Source of the DNA: Candidatus Kapaibacterium sp.
Lineage (GTDB): Bacteria > Bacteroidota > Ignavibacteria > Kapaibacteriales > UBA2268
Direction: 5' to 3'
Assembly (NCBI GenBank): GCA_027858275.1
Contig: JAQIDA010000068.1
Coordinates: 1-15,553, forward strand
Length of the DNA: 15,553 nt
Under the pieces are notes generated by a model. The model saw only the letters and a program-made list of their open reading frames with translations. It ran no database searches and was not told where the DNA came from. Shown here piece after piece: positions 1 to 7,078 of the stretch. The translations under genes and the position numbers were made by a program. Each line of letters starts with the position of its first letter. The first letter of the stretch is position 1.

Positions 1-1
1 C

Positions 2-55
2 AATATGACGGGACAATTGATTAACAAGTCAGCGGCGGAATTATTATGTCGATAA
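2..55 (+). CDS. Possible 3' end of an upstream gene (partial)
   Basis: An open frame runs in from the left edge and stops at TAA 53-55, reading ...TGQLINKSAAELLCR. If real, it overlaps the next gene's ATG at 46 by 10 bases (ATGTCGATAA), an arrangement typical of translational coupling, which would explain why that gene has only a poor Shine-Dalgarno. A competing reading is frame 1, which stops at TAA 22-24 and would leave a 21-base gap. With about 50 bases visible, I cannot tell which is right or name a family. Confidence 0.25.
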   Translation, partial: NMTGQLINKSAAELLCR

Positions 56-2253
56 ACAGACGGAGAGAACATGAATTATTGAGGCAAGGAATCAGTCTGC
101 CCGATTCAGAAAATGATTCAAAAAAAATATTTTTTATCAATGGGTTGCCGGGATGCGGCAAATCGGAATTTACTGCAAAATTGGCGAAAGAGCTGATTGA
201 GAAACAAGCCGTGGACGCATTGATGTACTTCAGAGGCAACGATTTCCCGAAATACACACCCGAGATTATCGCCCGAATGATGGCTGAAATTAGCACGAGT
301 GAGGACTTTGAAGTTGAGTTGCCGGATTCGGAAACCGCATATATCAAATCTCGTTACATCGCTGTTTTGGAAAAAATTAAAATTGTTGATACTGATTTAT
401 ACTCCCGAATCGAAAATAAATGTAGAAACAAAAGTGATTACGAACTTGCTTTTGAAGATAAAAAGTCCGGCGACGAATATGATTATGACAAAAAATTATC
501 CGCCGCGCTTAATAAAAAGCAGGAAATACAACTTGTTCTTGATCCAATACCGTTTATTTCCGAAGCCCTGATTGTTGACCTTATGAACAGATTTTATCCC
601 CTTGACGAACAAACCGGATACGAGCTGTATAATGACACCGAACCGCGAAAAGTTGCACTGGTGATAGATGATTGTGACAAGTATTCAGCAGCGACAAATG
701 ACTTGTTTTTCGATCAATTCTGTGAATTCCTCGATACAAAGACATTCGGCGATTTCAAAATTTATACTATCTCTAAGATTGATTCTGAAATCAAGATCTC
801 CGCATTTTTTGATTTTCGTGTGATCTATGCCGTTCGCGGTGAGATGAATCCTGATTCGGACGGGTTTTTAAAAAGATACGAGAACAAAACAGCCGGCATT
901 CAGCTGAACCCATATTCTGCAGACGATCTGAAAAGTCTCAGTCGGGAACACCATATCGATCTTGATTTTTTAAATAAAGTCGCGGAATATTCTTCATCCG
1001 CCCCCTCCGCAATCCATGCTTATTTTACTGAAGCCGGTGTTAAAATAAAAATAATTGACGATAAACTGATTAAGAAGATTCTTGAGAATTTGGTTTTCAA
1101 AGGCCTGTTTGACGAGGAAATTGAATTACTTAAAAGAGTCGCGTTTGCCGAAGATTTCCAATCTCCATTGTTGAAATGCTATAACATCAGCGATCCGAAC
1201 CCCATTTTTGATTATCTGACAAGCAGAAATGATTTCTTCTTTAAATCAGGAAGTTTCGGCAGAATCAAAATGAAACCTGAACTCCGCAATATTATTCAAA
1301 ACATTGTTATTAAAGAAGATAAAATCTCGGCGGACGGATACAAAGCTTGCGCTAAGATTTATGCTTCTGCCGCTGATGTCTTTGACGGGCTTTCGCTCCG
1401 CGAACCTGAAATTGTTATGAATCTTGCGTATTTCAAAAGGTTCAACAGCGACTACGCCTTGGACGAAGCTTTTCTTGCCGACGCTGACTCAGTGCGAAAA
1501 TTTGTCGATACTCACCCCTATTTATTTGATAACGGCATTCACACTCAATCGCTGAAAGAATCAATCCGCACGCAATTGAAGGCGATCAACAAACTGGTAG
1601 ACAAAGAAAAATACGACGAAAAATTCAAGCTTGCCGCGCATACTTGGCAGAAATTCGAAGATCAGACGATCAATAAAATCGAAACGGATGAAGCCGAAGC
1701 AAAAATCTTGCAGGAAGAGTCCGACGAACTGTATCAAAATATTCAAGAAAATAAACTCAATACCGAAATAGCTCAATCGAGTTTCTTCGAAGCAGAAAAC
1801 GGGCTTGTTGATTTGCACAAGAAACAAACAATGTTCGAAGCTGACCCCAAAACCACAGCGGCAATTGTAAATATCTCAGCAGGGGCAGCAGGATTTTTAG
1901 CAACCTACACTCTGCCGTTTTTCTTCAGTGATTATTTCACTCCCGAAAATTTTCTCGGGACGACGTTTTTGTTTATCCTATATCTCGTATTCACGGTTCT
2001 TGCGGTATCCGGCATAATTACATTGACGAAAATCCTAAAACTTCGTCAGCAAAAAAAGAAAATGAAAGTGGTTGACGATATAGTTGTCGAACTTGAGGCA
2101 AGAAAAGCAGCTTATGCGACAGAAATGAAAACCCTGAAAGACGCCTGCAGCTCTATGCAAACAGATTTCGACGAAAGAAAAGTCAAACTGAATAAATTGA
2201 CTTTAGAAATTAAAACTAAAAAAGAGCAGTTGGAAGAACCGTTTATGGATTAA
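46..2253 (+). CDS. STAND-like P-loop NTPase with coiled coils and C-terminal transmembrane hairpin
   Basis: This 735-residue protein of unknown function begins with a P-loop NTPase core. It shows Walker A GLPGCGKS at 33-40, Walker B VALVIDD at 203-209 followed by CD, a sensor-like strand KIYTISKID at 238-246, an Arg at 264, and a helix ending SSSAPSAI near 316-323 that resembles the GxP region of STAND/NB-ARC/MalT ATPases. A winged-helix-like segment (about 345-430) and a helical region (about 430-530) follow. The tail is unusual: a charged coiled coil (about 540-603), two hydrophobic segments (about 605-627 and 637-661) with a nine-residue turn, then a basic KLRQQKKKMK stretch and another coiled coil to the end. 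The positive-inside rule puts both coiled coils in the cytoplasm. The STAND assignment is inference from motif order; a KAP-type or other AAA-like ATPase is possible. ATG 46 is the only start after the in-frame stop at 22-24. Confidence 0.7.
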   Translation: MSINRRREHELLRQGISLPDSENDSKKIFFINGLPGCGKSEFTAKLAKELIEKQAVDALMYFRGNDFPKYTPEIIARMMAEISTSEDFEVELPDSETAYIKSRYIAVLEKIKIVDTDLYSRIENKCRNKSDYELAFEDKKSGDEYDYDKKLSAALNKKQEIQLVLDPIPFISEALIVDLMNRFYPLDEQTGYELYNDTEPRKVALVIDDCDKYSAATNDLFFDQFCEFLDTKTFGDFKIYTISKIDSEIKISAFFDFRVIYAVRGEMNPDSDGFLKRYENKTAGIQLNPYSADDLKSLSREHHIDLDFLNKVAEYSSSAPSAIHAYFTEAGVKIKIIDDKLIKKILENLVFKGLFDEEIELLKRVAFAEDFQSPLLKCYNISDPNPIFDYLTSRNDFFFKSGSFGRIKMKPELRNIIQNIVIKEDKISADGYKACAKIYASAADVFDGLSLREPEIVMNLAYFKRFNSDYALDEAFLADADSVRKFVDTHPYLFDNGIHTQSLKESIRTQLKAINKLVDKEKYDEKFKLAAHTWQKFEDQTINKIETDEAEAKILQEESDELYQNIQENKLNTEIAQSSFFEAENGLVDLHKKQTMFEADPKTTAAIVNISAGAAGFLATYTLPFFFSDYFTPENFLGTTFLFILYLVFTVLAVSGIITLTKILKLRQQKKKMKVVDDIVVELEARKAAYATEMKTLKDACSSMQTDFDERKVKLNKLTLEIKTKKEQLEEPFMD

Positions 2254-2363
2254 GTCTGAACCTTGGATTAAGATGATAATATAGAAAATAATATACTAAT
2301 CATAACGTTTTTCTTAAAGAAGAATCGGAGAATATATATTTTTATTTATTTGAAAAGGCTGTT
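2254..2363 (+). promoter_or_regulatory. AT-rich leader before the T9SS protein gene, possible weak promoter
   Basis: This gene-free stretch is very AT-rich and has no terminator hairpin after the NTPase stop. The nearest match to the Bacteroidota -7 element is TATATTTT at 2335-2342 (one base off TAnnTTTG), with a T-run CGTTTTTC at about 2306-2313 near the -33 distance. This is too weak to call firmly, and read-through from the NTPase gene is also possible. Confidence 0.2.
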
Positions 2364-4592
2364 ATGAGAGCAATTATTGTAATTATCTGTATGCTTGTTT
2401 TATCTGTGAATTATGCCGATGCCGACGATTGGACAACATACAACCAGATAGGATCTCCGATATGGTTTGTTCCGGATGCGGCAGGAAACAGTAATTTGGT
2501 TGTCAACCGCACTCAGGACGGCATTGAAATAATTAACCTTGCCGATTCTGAATTGATTGCGACTATTAATAGTGATATTATTGCCGATTACAGATCATTG
2601 AAAATTTGCTATAATTCAAACCATGACATATTAGGTCTGATTAATAATTCCGGACAAATTGTTATATATGATTATAAGACATCTCAAATAATCAGCCGGA
2701 CACAATTTATTGATACTTCAGGGTATTCGGAAAAGCATGTCGTTTTTAATAAAACAGCGGATTCATTTATTGAATTGTCCCAAAAATCGATGATACTTTC
2801 TCTACGCCGTGTTTCCGACGGCAAACTGATAGATTCACACAAGATTGAATTTGCGGATAATTCAGACGTATGCCTTTCGGCAAACGGACATTATACTTCT
2901 TCTCTCAGCGACAGCAGTTTGTTCATTTGGGATAATTTTGAAAAGAAATTGCTGAAAGAAATTCAGGTCCCGAAAGCTTATAAAGCGACTTACTGGGCAT
3001 TGTCTTACTCGAAATTATCAGCTGACGGCAAAAAATTTGTTTATCGTGACGAGACTGACACAATCAGAATTATCGATATTGCCAAATCTGAAATCATTTT
3101 CAGTAAAATGGGAAATTTCAAACATCCGGAATGGAGTTTACCCTTTGAAAGCGCAAATTTTGCATTGTCTAAGGATTTTGATCAAATTGGCATAGGCAAC
3201 GTAGTCTACGATGTTAAAAGCGGAGACAGTCTCAGAACTCTTGCTTTAACTGATTTACTGATGGACATCAACTCTGAAACAAACAGTTATTCGTTCCTAC
3301 ACGGAGGATCATCATATAGAGGAACTCGTTCTCCGGGGTCTTCAGGAATTATCAGCACAATGAAAACAGTTGATAACAATTCCCGTTTCCTTGGTAACAT
3401 TCCGCAATTCGCATGGTGCAAAATGATCGGATATTCCTACGACGGAAAATTAATGTCCGTTTCAACTAATACGTATTATGACAAGAGCTATGAGGATACT
3501 TATTTTGTCATTGATACAGAAACCAAAAGAAAAGTCGGAAGATGTAATTTCATCCCTGTCTTTTCGCCGGATGATAAAAATATTTTGCGCTTGGTCGACG
3601 GGAAAATAATTGTTTGTGATTTATTCGCAGAACCGACCGGAGAAATAATTCAGCCGGAAAACAGAACAATTGATTCATTTGTCGTTGTTGACGAAAGAAT
3701 CCTACTGCTTTATCAAAATAACAATTGCGTGTTTTATAATTATACGGACAGTCAGGTAATTAGAAAAGTCGAGAGTATCGAGCTGAAGCTCATTGAAAAA
3801 GGGAAAAAATATATTCTTAAAACCCATAATAATGTTGAAAAATATGATACTTATACAGGGAATATGCTCGAAGAATATGAATTAGCGACGCTTGATATTC
3901 CGGAAGAATATGTGTTACTATGTCAATCACCGGATTACAAATTGGCTGTATATGTTGAGCTTAGTACACAAACAATTATCTATGACCAAATCATGGCTGA
4001 AGTGAAATATTCCTATGAATACATCTACCCGAAATATGGTGTTTACGGTTCTAAATTTCTTTTTGCCTCAAATAACAAGGTGTTAATACAAACAGCGAGT
4101 GAAAAAGCTGTGGAGTATTACCCCAGGGACTATGTGTCTTTTTTTGAAGTAGCGTCCGGCAAAACTTTATCATATTTTGAAACGAAATCTCATCAATTCA
4201 AGATTTCCGGTAATTACGAATTTATTGGCGGATTTCTTCAAGATCAGCCTTATTCCACTCCCGTAATTTCCCATAAAAAATTAAATAAAAATCTTCTTTC
4301 TATTCTCTCGATCGAAGATAACGGAAACATTAACGAATCAGATGAGCTCCTGATTTTCCCAAACCCGGCTCAAGACAATATTACAATCGAATTGCCGGAA
4401 AGCTTCAACGGTTTTGATCTAAGCGTAACTATCTCTGACATTCTCGGTAGACAAATAAAAAACATAAACGATATGATGACTTCCGAAAATAGTTTGATTG
4501 TTGACATCAGCGGCTTGAACACCGGCATATACATGCTCTCGGCAGAGGCTGGCGGAAAGATTGTGAGAAGTCGCTTTGTGGTTGCGAGGTAA
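2364..4592 (+). CDS. Secreted beta-propeller-like protein with T9SS type A sorting domain
   Basis: This 742-residue exported protein has no recognised enzymatic motif. Residues 1-21 form a Sec signal peptide (hydrophobic IIVIICMLVLSV, then a likely cut after YADA). The bulk, about 22-640, is beta-rich with repeated strand patterns such as SSLFIWDN, TIRIIDIAKSEIIF and IVIYDYKTSQII, as in WD40/YVTN-like propellers; the number of blades cannot be read reliably. Residues about 662-742 match the Por secretion type A C-terminal domain: IFPNPA start, a central ISDILGRQI strand, ISGLNTGIYML, and a final RSRFVVAR. Family knowledge says this tail directs passage through the outer membrane by type IX secretion and is then removed, leaving the protein on the surface or free. 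AAAAGG at 2353-2358 lies five bases before the ATG. The 110-base gap upstream and the different cell location argue against a shared complex with the NTPase. Confidence 0.85.
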   Translation: MRAIIVIICMLVLSVNYADADDWTTYNQIGSPIWFVPDAAGNSNLVVNRTQDGIEIINLADSELIATINSDIIADYRSLKICYNSNHDILGLINNSGQIVIYDYKTSQIISRTQFIDTSGYSEKHVVFNKTADSFIELSQKSMILSLRRVSDGKLIDSHKIEFADNSDVCLSANGHYTSSLSDSSLFIWDNFEKKLLKEIQVPKAYKATYWALSYSKLSADGKKFVYRDETDTIRIIDIAKSEIIFSKMGNFKHPEWSLPFESANFALSKDFDQIGIGNVVYDVKSGDSLRTLALTDLLMDINSETNSYSFLHGGSSYRGTRSPGSSGIISTMKTVDNNSRFLGNIPQFAWCKMIGYSYDGKLMSVSTNTYYDKSYEDTYFVIDTETKRKVGRCNFIPVFSPDDKNILRLVDGKIIVCDLFAEPTGEIIQPENRTIDSFVVVDERILLLYQNNNCVFYNYTDSQVIRKVESIELKLIEKGKKYILKTHNNVEKYDTYTGNMLEEYELATLDIPEEYVLLCQSPDYKLAVYVELSTQTIIYDQIMAEVKYSYEYIYPKYGVYGSKFLFASNNKVLIQTASEKAVEYYPRDYVSFFEVASGKTLSYFETKSHQFKISGNYEFIGGFLQDQPYSTPVISHKKLNKNLLSILSIEDNGNINESDELLIFPNPAQDNITIELPESFNGFDLSVTISDILGRQIKNINDMMTSENSLIVDISGLNTGIYMLSAEAGGKIVRSRFVVAR

Positions 4593-4606
4593 TACGTTTC
4601 TTGCGG

Positions 4607-4632
4607 CAACCGTGGAGTTAACCCCACGGTTG
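4607..4632. repeat. Perfect 9-bp palindrome between convergent genes (REP-like or bidirectional hairpin)
   Basis: CAACCGTGG at 4607-4615 pairs perfectly with CCACGGTTG at 4624-4632 around an eight-base loop that itself contains GTTAAC. It sits in the 71-base gap between the T9SS gene stop and the convergent hydrolase stop. Neither strand has a T-run after the stem, so it is not a classical intrinsic terminator. It could act as a factor-dependent or weak bidirectional terminator, or be a dispersed REP-type element. Confidence 0.6.
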
Positions 4633-4663
4633 AGTGCATAAAAATCAGTCAGTTTCACTTACC

Positions 4664-5797
4664 CTAGATCTCAAACCCACAGACTTCCAACCACCAGTAA
4701 TCAATTTTTCCGAATTCGTCATAATTGACTGTTTCTCCGGGGCGAGGGATTCGAATTCTTATGTCTGTGTCTCTTACAGCTTTGCTGAGGCGAACAACAG
4801 GATCATACCAGCTGTGCAGGGCAAGGTCGAAAGTCCCCCAGTGAATCGGGATGAAATTAGTACATCTGAGTTTTCTGAGCATTTTGACGGCGTTCTCCGG
4901 GCCCATGTGTATATCAGGCCAGTATTCGTCATAAGCACCAATTTCTATGAATGCAAGATCGAACGGACCGTATTTGTCTCCGATGTCCTGAAAATCTTCA
5001 GTAGGACCGCTGTCGCCGCTGAAAAATATTCTGTATTTCTCGCCTTTTATCACCCAAGAACCCCATTGAGTCTTGTTGTTATCTATTATTTTGCGACCGG
5101 AGAAGTGGCGCGCGGGAGTGTTGATCAACTCAATATTACCGTCCTGCACACTTTCCCACCATGTTCTTTCGATTATTCGGGAGCTGTCAATTCCCCAATC
5201 AACGAGAGTTTCCATCAGACCGAGGGAGACAAAGAATTTGACATCCGTCTTCGCAAATTTTCTGATAGTTCCATAATCCAAATGATCATAATGATTATGT
5301 GAGATAATAATCCCGTCAAGCTTCGGCAAATCTTCTACTTCCGCGGGAGGCGGGAAGAATCTTTTGGGGCCCATATACATAATCGGAGTTGTATAATCTC
5401 CGAACACCGGATCAGTTAGATAGCGCTTTCCTTCTATTTCAATCAGCAATGAGGAATGTCCCAACCATTTCACGCTGAATTTATCATTTGGTTTTTCCGG
5501 GAAATCGGATTTGCTCAGTTTTACAATAGGTATAACTTTTTCGGGTTTGACATACGGATGTTTGCCGGTTAAAAACTTGTATCCGGCTTTTAAGATATTG
5601 CCGCCCATCACGGTAGTTTCTTCAATATTAGAAAATTTGCCGTCTTTATATATATTAGTATCCGCAAGCTTCTCCAGTCTTGCCCGATCCGGGATTGTTC
5701 CTACTTGGTCAAGGCTTAATAAGCACATACTCAGTCCGAAAAATGTTAGTAAAGAGATTATTGAGAACCATTTCATAATTTTTTTGAATTTTTTCAT
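4664..5797 (-). CDS. Membrane-anchored MBL-fold metallo-hydrolase (RomA/NAPE-PLD-like)
   Basis: This is a 377-residue metallo-beta-lactamase-fold hydrolase of the COG2220 (UlaG/RomA/NAPE-PLD-like) type. The metal-site signature is complete: HNHYDH at 167-172, H231 in TPARHFSGR, D262 in FFSGDSG, and H319 in PIHWGTF. GHSSLLIEIEGKRYLTDPVF and GPFDLAFIEIGAY are also characteristic of this group. The N-terminus (MKKFKKIMKWF, then a hydrophobic stretch at about 11-28) is a signal anchor or signal peptide. A Cys at about 25 is preceded by LSM, a poor lipobox, so a lipoprotein is doubtful. The catalytic part is expected outside the cytoplasm. Relatives include phospholipases of N-acyl-phosphatidylethanolamine type, but the substrate here is unknown. 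I chose ATG 5797 over an in-frame TTG at 5857, because the TTG lies inside the hslO terminator and upstream of a good promoter. Confidence 0.87.
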   Translation of the reverse strand: MKKFKKIMKWFSIISLLTFFGLSMCLLSLDQVGTIPDRARLEKLADTNIYKDGKFSNIEETTVMGGNILKAGYKFLTGKHPYVKPEKVIPIVKLSKSDFPEKPNDKFSVKWLGHSSLLIEIEGKRYLTDPVFGDYTTPIMYMGPKRFFPPPAEVEDLPKLDGIIISHNHYDHLDYGTIRKFAKTDVKFFVSLGLMETLVDWGIDSSRIIERTWWESVQDGNIELINTPARHFSGRKIIDNNKTQWGSWVIKGEKYRIFFSGDSGPTEDFQDIGDKYGPFDLAFIEIGAYDEYWPDIHMGPENAVKMLRKLRCTNFIPIHWGTFDLALHSWYDPVVRLSKAVRDTDIRIRIPRPGETVNYDEFGKIDYWWLEVCGFEI

Positions 5798-5805
5798 ATT
5801 AAATA

Positions 5806-5847
5806 TTCTGTCTTCAAACTTATTTCTTACTGTAATATAGACGAAAA
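5806..5847 (-). promoter_or_regulatory. Bacteroidota-type promoter for the MBL hydrolase gene
   Basis: TAAGTTTG, read on the minus strand at 5822-5815, matches the TAnnTTTG -7 consensus exactly. A TTTTTCG run lies 19 bases further upstream, one base off the -33 TTG. It overlaps the T-tract of the hslO terminator. Transcription would start near 5808, giving a leader of about ten bases and no clear Shine-Dalgarno, which is normal in this phylum. Confidence 0.45.
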
Positions 5848-5867
5848 AGGCGAACAAAAGTTCGCCT
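5844..5867 (-). terminator. Intrinsic terminator after hslO
   Basis: AGGCGAAC and GTTCGCCT form a perfect eight-base stem with a four-base loop (5848-5867). On the minus strand it is followed by TTTTT (5848-5844). It lies 28 bases past the hslO stop and separates hslO from the hydrolase gene. There is no T-run in the plus direction. Confidence 0.85.
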
Positions 5868-5894
5868 GAAAATCATTTCGAATTTTCGATAAAA

Positions 5895-6815
5895 TCAATT
5901 CTTCACTGCTGTTACTTCTTCGATTATTTTGTCAAAATCCGCGTCGTCCAAAGTGTATTTGGTACTGCAATATTGGCAGACGAGTTCATTCTGACCTTTT
6001 TTGCGCATATCCTTCAGCTCATCTACCTGAAGCGTCGCGAGTTTACTTGTAAACTGATCTTTGGAACAGCGGCAGAAGAAGTCCAGCTGTGTACTTTTGA
6101 CGAGTTCAAACTCGAAAGGCAATACTTCCTGCAGCATTTTGTCGGGAGTCAGATCTTTGTCGTAATAAGCTGAAATTGATCCGAGCTTAGTCAGATGATT
6201 ATATACTTCTTCCAAATCCTCGTCCGTCGCGCCGGGCATTCCCTGAACTATCAAGCCGCCGGATTGTTTGATTTTGCCGTCGTCATCCAACTGTGTATCC
6301 AAGATCACTGCCGTAGGTATCTGTTCCGATTGAACATAATAATATGCCAAATCGGAAGCAATATCGCCTTTGCGAATTTCAACAACTCCCATAGCAGCTG
6401 TGTTCTGATCATAAAGCATACGCTTGAATTTCAAGAGACCGATACCGATCACATCTTCAAAAGTAGAATAGTCGTTTTTGAACAAATCGTCGCTGTACTC
6501 AATAAATCCTCTGATTTCACCAAGCTGCAGAGCTTCGGCGTAGATAGTATGAATCGGACCGTTGCTTTCAGTTTCGAGAATAACGCGCTCCTCGCCTTTG
6601 AGAAAAGCTGCGGACAAAGAGGCGCCGGACATTAATCTGGCAAGCATAAAAGCGGGAACTGCCGGAAGATTATGTTTTTCCTGAGCCGTTTGCGCTGCCT
6701 TAGTATTTTTAATCGCGACTACTCTGAATTTGCCGTCTTTCGACATCACTCTAACGACTCTGTCGCGAAGTCTAAGTTGTTTTATAAGTTCTTTTTGGTC
6801 CGGTTTATCTGTCAA
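5895..6815 (-). CDS. hslO: Hsp33, redox-regulated holdase chaperone
   Basis: This 306-residue cytoplasmic chaperone binds unfolding proteins under combined oxidative and heat stress. The C-terminal redox switch is intact: CxC at 248/250 (FFCRCSKDQF) and CxxC at 280/283 (VCQYC) form the zinc site that is lost on oxidation. The N-terminal domain shows the family patterns LMSGASLSAAFLKGEERVIL, GEIRGFIEY and YYVQSEQIPTAVIL. It is slightly longer than the E. coli protein (about 290). No ATG is available in frame at the right place: the start is TTG 6815, seven codons after an in-frame stop. The next Met (residue 24) would remove the first beta strand that aligns with E. coli VRGELVTVS. Ribosome binding is weak (AAGAGA). 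It is a single-gene unit with its own terminator and a palindrome over its presumed promoter. Confidence 0.95.
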   Translation of the reverse strand: MTDKPDQKELIKQLRLRDRVVRVMSKDGKFRVVAIKNTKAAQTAQEKHNLPAVPAFMLARLMSGASLSAAFLKGEERVILETESNGPIHTIYAEALQLGEIRGFIEYSDDLFKNDYSTFEDVIGIGLLKFKRMLYDQNTAAMGVVEIRKGDIASDLAYYYVQSEQIPTAVILDTQLDDDGKIKQSGGLIVQGMPGATDEDLEEVYNHLTKLGSISAYYDKDLTPDKMLQEVLPFEFELVKSTQLDFFCRCSKDQFTSKLATLQVDELKDMRKKGQNELVCQYCSTKYTLDDADFDKIIEEVTAVKN

Positions 6816-6837
6816 CTGTCTGTCTCTTTTATGTTAT

Positions 6838-6866
6838 TTAATATCAAACTATTTAACTGATATTAA
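6838..6866. promoter_or_regulatory. Perfect 9-bp inverted repeat upstream of hslO, candidate operator
   Basis: TTAATATCA at 6838-6846 and TGATATTAA at 6858-6866 are exact reverse complements separated by 11 bases. The element lies 23-51 bases before the hslO start, and its spacer contains TAGTTTG on the minus strand, one base short of a -7 box. The layout recalls CIRCE (9-bp arms, 9-base spacer), but the arm sequence is different. That it is an operator is inference. Confidence 0.45.
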
Positions 6867-6901
6867 GCGGAATTATTGTTTTGAGTAAATAATTCATGGG
6901 A

Positions 6902-6934
6902 GATGTCAGACACTCAAAGACAGTGTCTGACATC
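6902..6934. repeat. Perfect 13-bp palindrome, REP-like
   Basis: GATGTCAGACACT at 6902-6914 pairs exactly with AGTGTCTGACATC at 6922-6934 around a seven-base loop. Neither strand has a T-run after the stem, and it lies between the hslO promoter region and the tldE terminator, so it does not serve as a normal intrinsic terminator. A dispersed repetitive palindrome is the best guess. Confidence 0.6.
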
Positions 6935-6957
6935 GAAGATAAATATTTTCTTCTCTT

Positions 6958-6984
6958 ACTCCCCTCCTTGGAAAGGAGGAGAGT
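6958..6984. repeat. Near-perfect 12-bp CCTCC/GGAGG palindrome, REP-like
   Basis: ACTCCCCTCCTT at 6958-6969 pairs with AAGGAGGAGAGT at 6973-6984 with one mismatch and a three-base loop. There is no T-run on either side. Purine/pyrimidine palindromes of this CTCCTCCTT type occur as dispersed intergenic repeats in some Bacteroidota genomes (from memory). It follows the 13-bp palindrome after 23 bases. Confidence 0.55.
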
Positions 6985-7012
6985 CGGATAAGAAAACCGG
7001 GACGGAACCCTT

Positions 7013-7053
7013 AAAAAACAGAACAGCCGAACATTTTTAAGGTTCGGCTGTTC
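7013..7053 (-). terminator. Intrinsic terminator after tldDE
   Basis: GAACAGCCGAAC at 7021-7032 and GTTCGGCTGTTC at 7042-7053 form a perfect 12-bp stem with a nine-base loop. On the minus strand the stem is followed by TGTTTTTT (7020-7013). It starts 25 bases past the tldE stop and clearly ends that operon. Confidence 0.9.
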
Positions 7054-7078
7054 AGTGAGTGTCATATCTTTTTAAGAA

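Noticed and set aside
605..700. Idea that the first gene is a KAP-family NTPase
   Set aside because: KAP NTPases carry their membrane helices inserted inside the P-loop domain, between Walker A and B. Here the helices lie at 605-661 of the protein, far after Walker B, so STAND-like is preferred, though not proven.
4634..5302. 222-residue plus-strand frame with a GTG start
   Set aside because: It lies antisense to the catalytic core of the MBL hydrolase, whose metal-binding motifs are intact. The translation has no recognisable domain and looks like a shadow.
6195..6635. 146-residue plus-strand frame inside hslO
   Set aside because: It is antisense to conserved Hsp33 domains; no motif, no ribosome site.
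6853..7065. 70-residue minus-strand frame between hslO and tldE
   Set aside because: It runs through two palindromes and the tldE terminator, and the translation is low-complexity with no family likeness. Repeats explain the open frame.
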